Assembly: GCF_001624695.1 (NCBI RefSeq) | Contig: NZ_JSEP01000001.1 | Span: 1,286-65,285 of the forward strand | Length of the DNA stretch: 64,000 bases | Direction of reading: 5' to 3' | Source: Labrenzia sp. OB1 | Lineage (GTDB): Bacteria; Pseudomonadota; Alphaproteobacteria; Rhizobiales; Stappiaceae | In this document: positions 9,061 to 17,628 of the stretch, piece by piece | Position numbering within the stretch: the stretch's first letter is position 1 | Layout of the letters: every line of letters begins with the position of its first letter | Made by a program: the position numbers and the translations under genes | The notes under the pieces: model-generated | What the model was told of the DNA's origin: nothing | Seen by the model: only the letters and a program-made list of their open reading frames with translations | The model's database searches: none

Positions 9061-10797
9061 TCACTGTCCGGCCTGCCGGAGAGGTACCGGCTGGACAACC
9101 TGCTTCAGGATTTCCTCCTTGGGGCCGAAACCGGCCATCTTGCCCTCTTTCAGGCAAAGGATCTTGTCGACGGTTGCGATGGCGCTCGGGCGATGGGCGA
9201 TCACGACAACGATTGAGCCCTTGTCCCGCATTGCCCGGATGGCATTTGTCAGGGCGCCCTCACCTTCCGCGTCGAGGTTCGAATTCGGTTCATCCAGCAC
9301 CACAAGGAAAGGATTTCCATAAAGGGCCCGCGCCAGCGCGACCCTCTGGCGCTGGCCTGCGGAAAGCAGACGTCCGCTGCGGCCGATGACCGTGTTGTAA
9401 CCCTCCGGCAAGGCAACGATCAGATCATGAACGTCGGCCAGACCTGCGGCCTCGATTATCTTTTCCGAGGAAGCGTCAGAGCGGAATCTGGCGATATTCT
9501 CCGCGATCGTCCCGTCGAACAACTGCAGGTCCTGTGGCAGATAGCCGATGAATTCCCCTCTTTTGTCAGCGGGCCACTGTTCAAGCTCGGCCCCGTCGTA
9601 GCGGATCACACCTTTCAAGGGGGGCGTCACGCCGACGAGGCTGCGGGCAAAGGTCGACTTCCCGGAGCCTGACGGGCCGATGATCCCCAAGCCGTCTCCC
9701 GACTGCAGTTCCAGCGACACATTCTGGACGAAGGGCGTGGCTTCGCCGAAAGGTCCGCAAAAAACCTGTTCGACGGCAACTCTGTTTGCCGGAAGAGGCA
9801 GATCCATCTTGTCCGTTTCCGCCTCGTCGATCTGCAGCACTTCCCGCAGGCGGCGCAAAGCCTGCCGGCTGGCGACAAATCCGCGCCACTGCGCGACCGC
9901 CTGTTCCACAGGCGCAAGCGCCCGCGATGTCATGATCGACGCCGCTATCATCACACCCGGAGTGATTTCCTGCTTGATGGCAAGCCAGGCGCCGACGCCC
10001 AGAATGGTGGACTGAAGCACGAAGCGGATTGTCTTGATCGCGGTTCCAAACAGCCCGGTGCGATCGGCAGCCGTCCGCTGGGTGGAAAGATACTCGCTGT
10101 TGTGCGCATCCCATCTGGACGTCAGGGAGGATTGCATCCCCATCGCCATGACGGCTTCCGAATTCCTCTGGCCGATCTCGACCAGGGAAGCCCGCTTTCC
10201 CGAATGGCCGGCCGCCTCTTCGGAGGGTCTGCGCGACATCATCTCGTTCAAACCGATCAGGACCGAAATGACAACTGCACCGCCAAGCGCGACGACCCCA
10301 AGCAGCGGGTGAAACAGGAAGACGATACCGAGATAAAGCGGCAGCCAAGGCAGATCGAAGATCGCGGCCGGCCCCGGCCCAGACAGGAACTGGCGCACGG
10401 TGTCCAGGTCCTGCACCGGGCGCAAACCGGACGCCTTGCGGCCCAGACGGACCGGCAGGCTGTTGGACATCTTGTAGGCAAGCCCGGATAGCCGGGCGTC
10501 CAGGCGCTGTCCGAGCCGCGACAGGATGCGTGCCCGTATGCCCTCCAGAAAGCCGTAAAAGACATAAAGTACGATGGCCAGCAGCCCGATAGCCACAAGG
10601 GTCGGCACCGACCCGCTTGCCAGAACCCGGTCATACACCTGAAGCATGAAGACCGGCCCGGTCAGCATCAGGATATTGATCACGAAACTGACAATCGCTA
10701 CGCCCCAGAACGCTGTACGGATCGGCTGGAAAGCCATGGAGACGGGATTGACACGGCGACTGGCAGGTGCCGCGTTGCGCGGGTTCGTTCTCTTCAT
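9061..10797 (-). CDS. Type I secretion system permease/ATPase (PrtD-like)
   Basis: A 578-residue ABC exporter half-molecule that drives one-step secretion of proteins with C-terminal signals. Six membrane segments fill about residues 25-300. The nucleotide-binding domain follows, with Walker A (GPSGSGKST, about residue 370), signature (LSAGQRQRVALARAL), Walker B (LVVLDEP) and the H-loop (IAHRPS). The length and organisation match PrtD/AprD rather than HlyB, because there is no N-terminal C39-like domain. It is the first gene of a two-gene operon with the HlyD protein. The region upstream (10798-11625) holds only IS debris, so an adjacent substrate gene may have been lost. Confidence 0.9.
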   Translation of the reverse strand: MKRTNPRNAAPASRRVNPVSMAFQPIRTAFWGVAIVSFVINILMLTGPVFMLQVYDRVLASGSVPTLVAIGLLAIVLYVFYGFLEGIRARILSRLGQRLDARLSGLAYKMSNSLPVRLGRKASGLRPVQDLDTVRQFLSGPGPAAIFDLPWLPLYLGIVFLFHPLLGVVALGGAVVISVLIGLNEMMSRRPSEEAAGHSGKRASLVEIGQRNSEAVMAMGMQSSLTSRWDAHNSEYLSTQRTAADRTGLFGTAIKTIRFVLQSTILGVGAWLAIKQEITPGVMIAASIMTSRALAPVEQAVAQWRGFVASRQALRRLREVLQIDEAETDKMDLPLPANRVAVEQVFCGPFGEATPFVQNVSLELQSGDGLGIIGPSGSGKSTFARSLVGVTPPLKGVIRYDGAELEQWPADKRGEFIGYLPQDLQLFDGTIAENIARFRSDASSEKIIEAAGLADVHDLIVALPEGYNTVIGRSGRLLSAGQRQRVALARALYGNPFLVVLDEPNSNLDAEGEGALTNAIRAMRDKGSIVVVIAHRPSAIATVDKILCLKEGKMAGFGPKEEILKQVVQPVPLRQAGQ

Positions 10798-11429
10798 GAA
10801 AGTCCTGGATCTGATTTAAGGCACACCGGATGGAATTGCCTTCATTTGGATCTAAGCAAAAACAAGCACACCGACCCTACATGTCAGAACGTTAGGGCAG
10901 CCAATTCCTAGCTGCTGTGGTTCACAGTTTCAATCAATGATGCTTAGATTTCCCACTGTTTGGGAGTGTCCCGGTTTGACATTCGGAGCAGGGCGATACC
11001 CGTTGCATTCAGTCATTGCAACAAGCGGCACAGGATGCACATGCAGGTTCCGATGAGCTGTTTTTCTCCGGCAGGGAGCTTCCAATGCCTTCAGGCGTGC
11101 TGCGGGACCGCCGAGCCCCTGAAATCCCGAGACCATGTTTGACTTCAGACAATCCGGAAGCGGGGTATCCGGTTTGTCGAGGCTCCATGTGGAGGTGCCG
11201 CTGTTCGTCAACGGCCCTCCTCTGTCATGAAATCCAGATTGCACACCCCAACTCGGCTCCTGGGCCACTTTCGAAACCTTCCCGGTTCCTGTAATCGGCG
11301 GAGCAATTCTCCTCCACGGTAGCGGCGTCGTTTTGGTGTCGCGGGCGGCTCAAAAGTCGGCCACTTTCGCCCTTTCGATTTTAGGAAGGGTTTGGGATTT
11401 GAGCGTCAGTCGGGACAGTGGCCTGTCCC

Positions 11430-11471
11430 CTTGAATGCGGGGTTGTGTTTCCGTCTCGGCCGTCTTGCAAT
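11430..11471 (-). pseudogene. IS3-family OrfA relic (14 codons)
   Basis: Reading the minus strand gives IARRPRRKHNPAFK. This matches the start of the OrfA at 172-214 (MTRRPRRNHSPAFK) at most positions, with the start codon decayed from ATG to ATT. The match stops abruptly at an 18-base inverted repeat (GGGACAG, spacer, CTGTCCC). It is a deletion remnant and not functional. Confidence 0.55.
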
Positions 11472-11532
11472 CTTAACTCCTTCAGGTCGGCAAACTTGCC
11501 GGATCAGGAGCGAAAAACCCCACCAACTCAAA

Positions 11533-11564
11533 CCGGCAAGCCGCCAACGTGAGCGGCTTGCCGG
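11533..11564 (-). terminator. Probable intrinsic terminator of the 27-11.6 kb operon
   Basis: A perfect 12-bp stem (CCGGCAAGCCGC and its complement) encloses an 8-base loop. It lies about 60 bases past the stop of the amidohydrolase gene. On the transcribed minus strand the stem is followed by TTTGAGTT and, slightly later, GGGGTTTTT, an acceptable though not ideal U-tract. Confidence 0.55.
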
Positions 11565-11625
11565 GGAGGACCCGTGACGGCCTGACAGCAAGCACGCTCG
11601 GATTGCACGGCGGGTACCGGCCAGA

Positions 11626-12591
11626 TCAAAGGGTCAGCAGGGCACGGGCGTTTTCGTGACAGACCTTCGCGCGCTCACTGTCGGTGAGGGGGGCCTGTTC
11701 GATCCATTCGCCAGCCTCGGCCGCCTGCTCAAACGGATAATCGACCGAAAACAGCACCCGGTCCTCGCCTATCATCTCGAGGGCGCAGCGCAGGGGCGCG
11801 TCGGCACACATGCCCGAGGTGGTTACCCAGATGTTGTCCCTGAAGTAGGCGGACGGATCCTTTTCCAGATGCATGGCTCCGCGGTTGGAGATCTCCCAGC
11901 GGCTGTCGAGCCGCCACATCAGGTAGGGCAGACATTCGCCGAGATGTCCCAGCACCAGCTTCGCACCGGGATAGCGGTCGAAAGTGCCGGCAAAGACCAG
12001 TCTGAGTGCGTGGGTCGCCGTTTCCACCGTCCAGGACCAGACCGGTCCCCAGAGCTCCGGATGCCCGTTGTACATGTGCACCTGTTCGGGCGGGTTGTTG
12101 GGGTGGATATAGACCGGTACCTTAAGGTGCGAGGCGCGCTCCCAGAACGGCGCATAGCGGTCGTCGTCGAGATACGTGCCGCCTGTCTGGCCGTTGATCA
12201 TCGCACCCTGCATGCCGAGCTGGGCCACGCAGCGGTCCAGTTCGTCGGCGGCCGCGACGGGGTCCTGCATGGCAAGATGGGCGAACCCGCCGTAACTGTC
12301 CGGCCGTTTCGCCATTTCGGCAGCCAGGAAATCATTCACCTGACGTGCCAGGCGCACGGCTGTTTCGGTGCGTTTTTCCGCCTGGACGCCGGGACCTGCC
12401 AGGGACAGGACGGCTTTTTCCGCGCCGATTCCGTCCATGGCATCGAGCCGCATCGGGCCGAAATCCTCAAGCGCGGTCCGCGCCTTGCCGAACAGGTCCG
12501 GGCTGATGTTCGGCGCTGTCGTCGCCCAGTAGTCGACGAAATCCGGGTGCATGAAGTGCTCTTCGAGGAGGATCTTCGGGGTCAGCTTCAT
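11626..12591 (-). CDS. Amidohydrolase-family (de)carboxylase, gamma-resorcylate decarboxylase-like
   Basis: A 321-residue member of the ACMSD/amidohydrolase-2 family. The length and motifs follow 2,6-dihydroxybenzoate (gamma-resorcylate) decarboxylase, a metal-dependent non-oxidative decarboxylase. Visible metal ligands are the N-terminal Glu and His of LLEEHF, His in VYIHPNNP, His in LGHLGE, and Asp in FSVDYPFE. The GTG at 12606 would overlap the upstream stop; the ATG at 12591 has a GAAGGA site at good spacing and is preferred. It is the last gene of the operon with a degenerate M24 protein, a hydroxyacid dehydrogenase and a TRAP transporter. The substrate is probably an aromatic or enol acid; the exact one cannot be read from sequence. 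Confidence 0.8.
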   Translation of the reverse strand: MKLTPKILLEEHFMHPDFVDYWATTAPNISPDLFGKARTALEDFGPMRLDAMDGIGAEKAVLSLAGPGVQAEKRTETAVRLARQVNDFLAAEMAKRPDSYGGFAHLAMQDPVAAADELDRCVAQLGMQGAMINGQTGGTYLDDDRYAPFWERASHLKVPVYIHPNNPPEQVHMYNGHPELWGPVWSWTVETATHALRLVFAGTFDRYPGAKLVLGHLGECLPYLMWRLDSRWEISNRGAMHLEKDPSAYFRDNIWVTTSGMCADAPLRCALEMIGEDRVLFSVDYPFEQAAEAGEWIEQAPLTDSERAKVCHENARALLTL

Positions 12592-12602
12592 TGCGGGGTC
12601 CT

Positions 12603-13769
12603 TCACAGTTCGAAAATCTTCTTGTCAGTCTTGTGCAGGCAATCGCTGACACCGTCTTCGGTGACCAGGTAATTGTCGCAGATCACCGCGAAAACCCGGC
12701 CGTCGTCGTATCCCGGGTGGACGGCCAGACACATGTTTTCCGCCAGCGGCATGGTTTCGTCGCGGCGGATCAGCGGCCGTTCCACCATCTCGCAGCCTTG
12801 CCCATGAGCGTAAAGCCGGATCTCCGGCGGCAATCCGCGCGCTTCCATCCAGGCGTCGTGCGCCGCCGCGATGGAAGCCGGCTCCGCTCCCGGTTTCATC
12901 AGCGAAAGCGTGTGGTCCTGGGCATCCTTCACGTTCTGGAACGCTTGCAGCAGATGATCGTCGGCCGTTCCCAGCACCATGGTGCGGGCAATCTCCAGGT
13001 AGAGACCGCCGGGACCGTTGATCTCGATCAGCAGAGACATGTGGTCGCCGGGCTGGATCTCGCGGGTCTGGAAAAACCGGTTCATGAATCTCGACGGCTG
13101 ACCGAGGGGCGCGGAGAGGCCTAGATAGATGCCCTGGTCGGAGCCGAGCCGACGGCCGACGGCTTCCGCATGGGCTGCCACGTCACGATCGGTCAGACCC
13201 GGCCGGATGAAGTCGCAGACCTCTTCGAAGACCTTGTCCTGCAGCGCGGCAACATGCAGGACAAGCGCGATTTCCTCCTTGCTCTTGACAGCCTTCACCC
13301 TGTCGAGTGCATCGGTGGCATCAACCGGCTCGAACGCCGCTTCCAGCGCGCGCATCAGCCCATGTGGCAACGCGGCCGGACAAAGTGTCCCAACCCGCTT
13401 CGCCCCGGCCTCCTTCAGGGCGGTCACCGCCAGATCGCTGTCGTAATCGATGGTGTAGTCGATCGTGTGGAAGGACGGCGTTCCCAGCACCCGGCCGACG
13501 CCCCGTGTCTGCGTGGCGAGCGGATCGGCCGGCCGGTCGGTGCCGAAGGCGCCCATCTCGATCACGGTCATCGGCCGGTCGGCGAAGAGGATCACCGTGC
13601 GCGGGTAGCCGTTGTTGGCGGGAACATCGGTCAGCCAACGGACATAGCCGCCCATCCAGTCCTCCCGCGCCTGGCAGACCAGGGCGTCCAGCCCGAGATC
13701 TTTCATGACGCCGCGCGCCAGCGCCTGACGCCGGTCAAGCTCGCGCGTCGAAATCGGTGAATTCGTCAT
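12603..13769 (-). CDS. M24 (creatinase/aminopeptidase P fold) protein lacking metal ligands
   Basis: A 388-residue protein with an N-terminal creatinase domain (about residues 10-145) and a C-terminal pita-bread domain. In metallopeptidases of this family five ligands (Asp, Asp, His, Glu, Glu) bind two metals. Here the first two positions are Glu (in LLIEIN and LEIART), the His is kept (AHGQG), the EPG motif reads HPG, and the last Glu is Cys (ICDNYLVTEDG). It is therefore unlikely to be a dinuclear peptidase and more likely a creatinase-like C-N hydrolase or another metal-free enzyme. The start overlaps the stop of the hydroxyacid dehydrogenase by four bases. Confidence 0.75.
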   Translation of the reverse strand: MTNSPISTRELDRRQALARGVMKDLGLDALVCQAREDWMGGYVRWLTDVPANNGYPRTVILFADRPMTVIEMGAFGTDRPADPLATQTRGVGRVLGTPSFHTIDYTIDYDSDLAVTALKEAGAKRVGTLCPAALPHGLMRALEAAFEPVDATDALDRVKAVKSKEEIALVLHVAALQDKVFEEVCDFIRPGLTDRDVAAHAEAVGRRLGSDQGIYLGLSAPLGQPSRFMNRFFQTREIQPGDHMSLLIEINGPGGLYLEIARTMVLGTADDHLLQAFQNVKDAQDHTLSLMKPGAEPASIAAAHDAWMEARGLPPEIRLYAHGQGCEMVERPLIRRDETMPLAENMCLAVHPGYDDGRVFAVICDNYLVTEDGVSDCLHKTDKKIFEL

Positions 13770-14692
13770 CGATCCAGCCTTCCCTTCAGTGCAGCCACGC
13801 CGCCTTTTGCGTAGTCGGCCATGTTCGCCGCGAGGATCGGCAGCGCCTGCTCGCGGTAGACGTCGGAGAACCCGCCGATGTGCGGCGTGATGATCAGGTT
13901 CGGCATGTCCCACAGGGGATCGCCCTGTGGCAGCGGCGATGCGGAGAAAACATCCAGGGCGGCCCCGGCGATGCGCCCGGCGCGCAAGGCCTCTACCAGG
14001 GCTGCCTCGTCGAGACAGCCGCCACGGGAGATATTGACCAGAATGCCGGTCGGCTTCATGGCGGCGATCACCGCCGCGTCGACGATATGATGGGTTTGCG
14101 CGCTGTAGGGTGTCAGCAGGACAAGGAAATCCGCCTCGCCGGCCGCTTCGGCAAGCCGTTCGCGCGGAAAGATTCTCGCAAAACCGGGCGCTTCGCTGCG
14201 GCCGCCGGACACGCCGGTGACGGTCATGCCGAACGCCGCAAGAACACCGGCAAGATGCTCCGCGATGGCGCCCAGACCAACAATACAGGCCGTACGGCCG
14301 CTCAGGATCGGCTGCGGCCAGCGCTCCCAGACATGTTCCTTCTGGTTGGCAAGCATCTTCGGGAATTCGCGCAGAGCGGCGAGCATCATCATGACGGCCA
14401 GCTCCGACATCTGCGGACCGTGAATGCCGTGGCAATTGGTGATCGCGATGCCCTTGAAACCCTTGAGGTTGTCCACCCCCGTTGTCAGCGCCTGTATCCA
14501 TTCAAGCTTTCCGCAAGCGGAGATGAGCTTCGGGTTGAGATAGGGAGCGAGCCCAACCAGAACCCTGGCGTCGCCCGCGAGCGACAGGGCCTCGTCTTCC
14601 GTTGTAGCGGACTTGAATTCCAGATCCGGCACGGCTTCGGCCAGTCTGGAGGCATAGAAATCGGCATTCGATTCCAGGATCAGGATCGACAT
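13766..14692 (-). CDS. D-2-hydroxyacid dehydrogenase family protein
   Basis: A 308-residue NAD(P)-dependent D-2-hydroxyacid dehydrogenase fold. The Rossmann glycine motif is VGLGAIAEHLAGVL, the catalytic Arg lies in VNISRGG, and the catalytic His in TPHIGG. The position that normally carries the catalytic Glu (consensus EP in DVFxxEPLP) reads DVFSASPLP here, so the Arg-Glu-His relay is incomplete. The ATG at 14692 has an AGGA five bases upstream; longer starts would run into the TRAP permease gene. It would interconvert a 2-hydroxy and a 2-oxo acid, perhaps the compound imported by the adjacent TRAP system. Confidence 0.8.
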   Translation of the reverse strand: MSILILESNADFYASRLAEAVPDLEFKSATTEDEALSLAGDARVLVGLAPYLNPKLISACGKLEWIQALTTGVDNLKGFKGIAITNCHGIHGPQMSELAVMMMLAALREFPKMLANQKEHVWERWPQPILSGRTACIVGLGAIAEHLAGVLAAFGMTVTGVSGGRSEAPGFARIFPRERLAEAAGEADFLVLLTPYSAQTHHIVDAAVIAAMKPTGILVNISRGGCLDEAALVEALRAGRIAGAALDVFSASPLPQGDPLWDMPNLIITPHIGGFSDVYREQALPILAANMADYAKGGVAALKGRLDR

Positions 14693-14699
14693 CGGGTCC

Positions 14700-15998
14700 T
14701 CAATACAAGATGGATGGCAGCCAGAGTGCCAGCGACGGAAAAACAAACAGGATCGCGATCAGAATGACCGGCGCAATCAGGAAAGGCAGGATCGACCGGT
14801 AGAGCTCCTGCATGCGTACCTCCGGCATCTGGGCACGGATGATGAAGAGGTTCATGCCGACAGGCGGAGTGATCAGACCGAGTTCGACCAGCAGGGCCAC
14901 CAGCACGCCGAACCAGATCGGATCGAAACCGAACCCTGCAACGATCGGCAGGAACACGGGCACGGTGATCAGCACCATGCCGATGCCTTCCAGGAAGCAG
15001 CCGAGCACGATGTAGATGGCAACGATGATCGCCATCACCTGCCAGGCTGACAGGTCTGCGGACTGGGCCAGCGCAAGCAGGGTATCCGGCAACCGGGTCT
15101 GAACCACGAAATTGGCAAAGAGGGTCGCGCCGATGATGATCATGAAGAGCGCGCAAGACACAAGAACGCTGGCCCTGACAGCATCGAAGAAGCCCTTTAC
15201 CGTTAGGGATCGGCGCATGAAGCCCAGTACAGCTGCCCCAAATGCCCCGACAGACGCGGCCTCCGTGGGGCTGAACAGCCCGGCATAAATCCCCCCGATC
15301 GTCAGGACGAAAAGCACCACGAACTGCCACGCCCCCTTGAGTGCCCGGACCCGTTCGCGAAAGGAGGCGGCGCTCTCGTCGGGCACGGCGGATCCGCGAT
15401 GGGCCACGACAAGCGCCACGGCGACATAAAGCAGGAGCAGGACCAGACCCGGCAACATGGACGCAGCGAACAGGCGCGCTACGGAGGTTTCGGTGATCGA
15501 GCCGTAAATGACGAGAATGATCGACGGCGGGATCAGGATGCCGAGCGACCCGCCCGCGGCGACGGACGCTGCGGCGTAGCCTTGCTTGTAGCCAGCGCGC
15601 TTCATTTCCGGCATCGCGATGCGGGTCATGCTGGCGGCGGTAGCGACAGAGCTGCCGCAGATCGCGCCGAACGCTCCCGACGCCGCCAGGGTGGCAAGGC
15701 CAAGGCCGCCGCGCACGCCAGACAGGACCACGCGCGCGGCATTGAACAGTTCCGCCGACATCCGCGATCCCGTGGCGATCTCGCCCATCAGGATGAACAG
15801 CGGTATGACGGACAGATTATAGTTGGAGGCAACGTCGAACATCGTGGTGCCGGCAATAAATTTCGCGGACATCAGGCTGTTGAGGATCCAGTTTCCGGCA
15901 AGCCCGATGACCCCCAACGCCAGCCAGACCGGCTGGCGCAGGAACAGGAGGACCAGCATCAGGGCGATGCCGCCGAGCCCCAGGACAAAACTGCTCAC
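14700..15998 (-). CDS. TRAP transporter large permease (DctM type)
   Basis: A 432-residue inner-membrane protein with about 12 hydrophobic segments. It has the DctM hallmarks GMNLFIIRAQMP near the C-terminus, IPPSIILVIYG in the middle and GAFGAICGSSVATAASM. It forms the sodium-coupled channel of a TRAP importer together with the small permease and periplasmic binding protein encoded immediately upstream (four-base overlap with the small permease). The associated enzymes suggest a carboxylate substrate. Confidence 0.92.
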   Translation of the reverse strand: MSSFVLGLGGIALMLVLLFLRQPVWLALGVIGLAGNWILNSLMSAKFIAGTTMFDVASNYNLSVIPLFILMGEIATGSRMSAELFNAARVVLSGVRGGLGLATLAASGAFGAICGSSVATAASMTRIAMPEMKRAGYKQGYAAASVAAGGSLGILIPPSIILVIYGSITETSVARLFAASMLPGLVLLLLYVAVALVVAHRGSAVPDESAASFRERVRALKGAWQFVVLFVLTIGGIYAGLFSPTEAASVGAFGAAVLGFMRRSLTVKGFFDAVRASVLVSCALFMIIIGATLFANFVVQTRLPDTLLALAQSADLSAWQVMAIIVAIYIVLGCFLEGIGMVLITVPVFLPIVAGFGFDPIWFGVLVALLVELGLITPPVGMNLFIIRAQMPEVRMQELYRSILPFLIAPVILIAILFVFPSLALWLPSILY

Positions 15999-16507
15999 AA
16001 CCCGCCCTCTTCATCCGGAGCTGCGGGAGCCTTGCGAAGCGACTGACGGACCTGCAACAGGTACGCCCAGAAAATGCCGACAAGTCCGGTGAAGGCGATG
16101 AGCCACAGTGGCCATTTCGGGAGGCCCAGCTCAAGCGAACGCTCGCCCCAGCGCCAGGCATCCATTGCCGGCGCGAACATCGCCCAGCCGAAGAAGGCAA
16201 ACAGGAAAACGCCCGTCAGCGCCGATACGACCGCGAGCACCCGAAGAGCCGCCTCGGGCAGAAAGGAGTCGGCCAGATCGATGACGATTTCTCCCCGGCG
16301 AGCCACCACCGGCGCGATGCCGAACATTGTCATCACAAGCAGCGCGATGCCCACCACGTCATACGCCCCCTGGATCGGGATATTGAAGACGGCACGCAGC
16401 ACGATGTCGCCGACAACGACGAGCATCATCGCGACCAGTGCAATTCCCGCGATCAGATGCATGATGCGGGTCACGGGATCAGTCTTTTCAGGGCTTTCAA
16501 ACATCAA
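15995..16507 (-). CDS. TRAP transporter small permease (DctQ type)
   Basis: A 170-residue protein with four predicted membrane helices (starting near residues 13, 48, 88 and 129) and the family pattern of a conserved Arg/Glu after the second helix (ARRGEIVIDL). It partners the large permease encoded directly downstream and overlapping by four bases. The second Met is an equally possible start. Confidence 0.88.
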   Translation of the reverse strand: MMFESPEKTDPVTRIMHLIAGIALVAMMLVVVGDIVLRAVFNIPIQGAYDVVGIALLVMTMFGIAPVVARRGEIVIDLADSFLPEAALRVLAVVSALTGVFLFAFFGWAMFAPAMDAWRWGERSLELGLPKWPLWLIAFTGLVGIFWAYLLQVRQSLRKAPAAPDEEGGL

Positions 16508-16529
16508 ACGCGCCTTTCAGGCAGATGCC

Positions 16530-16553
16530 GCGGCCCGCCACCCGGCGAGCCGC
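16530..16553. promoter_or_regulatory. Stem-loop between TRAP binding-protein and permease genes
   Basis: A 10-bp stem (GCGGCTCGCC with GGCGGGCCGC on the minus strand, one T-G pair) with a 4-base loop sits between the dctP and dctQ stop/start. It lacks a U-tract, so it is more likely an mRNA-stabilising or partially attenuating element that raises binding protein over permease. Confidence 0.45.
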
Positions 16554-16560
16554 GCAGTCA

Positions 16561-17550
16561 TCATTTCGTGTAGGTCTCGAGGAAGACCGATGCCTTGTCG
16601 CCTGCATTTTCCTTGCTGCTCTCGACAATGGAGGCGAAGGTTTCCTGCAGGCTTTCGACCTGCGCGTCATTCAGCGAGACGATATTGACGCCGGAATCGA
16701 CCATGTACTTGCGGCCGTGATCCTCACCCTCGTCCCAGAGACCGCCGAACCATGCGGCCCGGTCCGGACCGGTCGTCTCGTCGATCAGCTTCTGCATTTC
16801 GGGAGACAGGCGGTCATACGCCGCATTGCTCATCACGACGGCAAAGGTCGCCGATGCAAGGCCCGGCTCCATCGAGTATTTGATGACAGGCCCCAGGTCG
16901 AACGCCATGGTCGCCTCGAAGGGGAAGGTGGCGCCGTCGACAATGCCCTTTGAAAGGGCTTCTCCGGTTTCGGCCGGTGGAACAGGTACGGGCGATGCGC
17001 CGAGTGCTTCCACGATCTGCTGCCAGGTAGAGCCGGCATAACGCAGGCGAAGCCCCTTCAGGTTGCCGAGGTCAGTCGGATCCGTGTTTGCAAGGTTGAT
17101 CTTGAGCGGCGGCGTGACAGCCATCCAGAGAATGCGTGTTCCTTCATGCTCGGCAGCGAGATACTCGGGCGCGAGCTCCGTCAGACGACGCGACGCGATC
17201 GCGCTGGAATCCCCGGCGGAGGGATGCGTCAGAGGCAGCCCGGCCAGTTCCGTCATCGGAAACCGACCCGGCGTGACCGCATGCAGAAAGATCGCGATAT
17301 CCGCAACACCGGAGCGGACGATATCGAACTGCCGGGGTGCGGGTCCGAGCTGGCTGGCCGGAAACAACTGCAGCTCCAGTTCACCGCCGGACTTGTTCGC
17401 AAGCTCCTCGCCCCAGGCATTGATCGCCTTGACGAACGTGTGCACCGGCGGCAGGAACGTGGTTACCTTGAGCGTTTCAGCCATTGCCGGACTGGTGAGC
17501 ATGCCCGCCATTAACACGCCTGCGGCCGCCATCGTTTTCAGATTTCTCAT
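16561..17550 (-). CDS. TRAP transporter substrate-binding protein (DctP type)
   Basis: A 329-residue periplasmic solute receptor. It has a cleavable signal (residues 1-24, ending PAMA) and the DctP family core, including GLRLRYAGSTWQQIVEALGA, which holds the conserved Arg that salt-bridges carboxylates, and GIVDGATFPFEA. The ATG has a GGAGGAGA site. It heads the P-Q-M transporter set. The 78 bases upstream contain two small inverted repeats, so it may have its own processing or promoter point within the longer catabolic run. Confidence 0.9.
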   Translation of the reverse strand: MRNLKTMAAAGVLMAGMLTSPAMAETLKVTTFLPPVHTFVKAINAWGEELANKSGGELELQLFPASQLGPAPRQFDIVRSGVADIAIFLHAVTPGRFPMTELAGLPLTHPSAGDSSAIASRRLTELAPEYLAAEHEGTRILWMAVTPPLKINLANTDPTDLGNLKGLRLRYAGSTWQQIVEALGASPVPVPPAETGEALSKGIVDGATFPFEATMAFDLGPVIKYSMEPGLASATFAVVMSNAAYDRLSPEMQKLIDETTGPDRAAWFGGLWDEGEDHGRKYMVDSGVNIVSLNDAQVESLQETFASIVESSKENAGDKASVFLETYTK

Positions 17551-17628
17551 ATTACTTCTCCTCCCAATTCACCGCGGGTCAAACCCGCCGTTCACCCACC
17601 CGGACCGGGCGGGAAAGTCTCATTGCGT

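Larger units (their letters stand above)
10798..11625. other. Gene-free stretch with insertion-sequence debris
   Basis: No intact gene is supported in these about 830 bases. The stretch near 11268-11372 contains two imperfect copies of a GGCCACTTTCG sequence reminiscent of IS21-type ends. 11430-11471 is a 14-codon relic of an IS3 OrfA. 11533-11564 is a strong hairpin serving the amidohydrolase operon. A possible small reading frame at 10930-11268 on the minus strand has no recognisable domain or ribosome-binding site and is not called. The region separates the secretion genes from the catabolic block and looks like a junction created by insertions and deletions. Confidence 0.5.

Noticed and set aside
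10930..11268. 112-codon minus-strand frame in the gene-free region
   Set aside because: There is no recognisable domain, no ribosome-binding site, and its context is insertion-sequence debris. It is mentioned only as part of the gap.
12603..14501. Single 632-residue protein covering the M24 gene and beyond
   Set aside because: The extra N-terminal about 240 residues are a frame shadow of the hydroxyacid dehydrogenase. The true M24 start at 13769 overlaps that gene's stop in the usual ATGA way.
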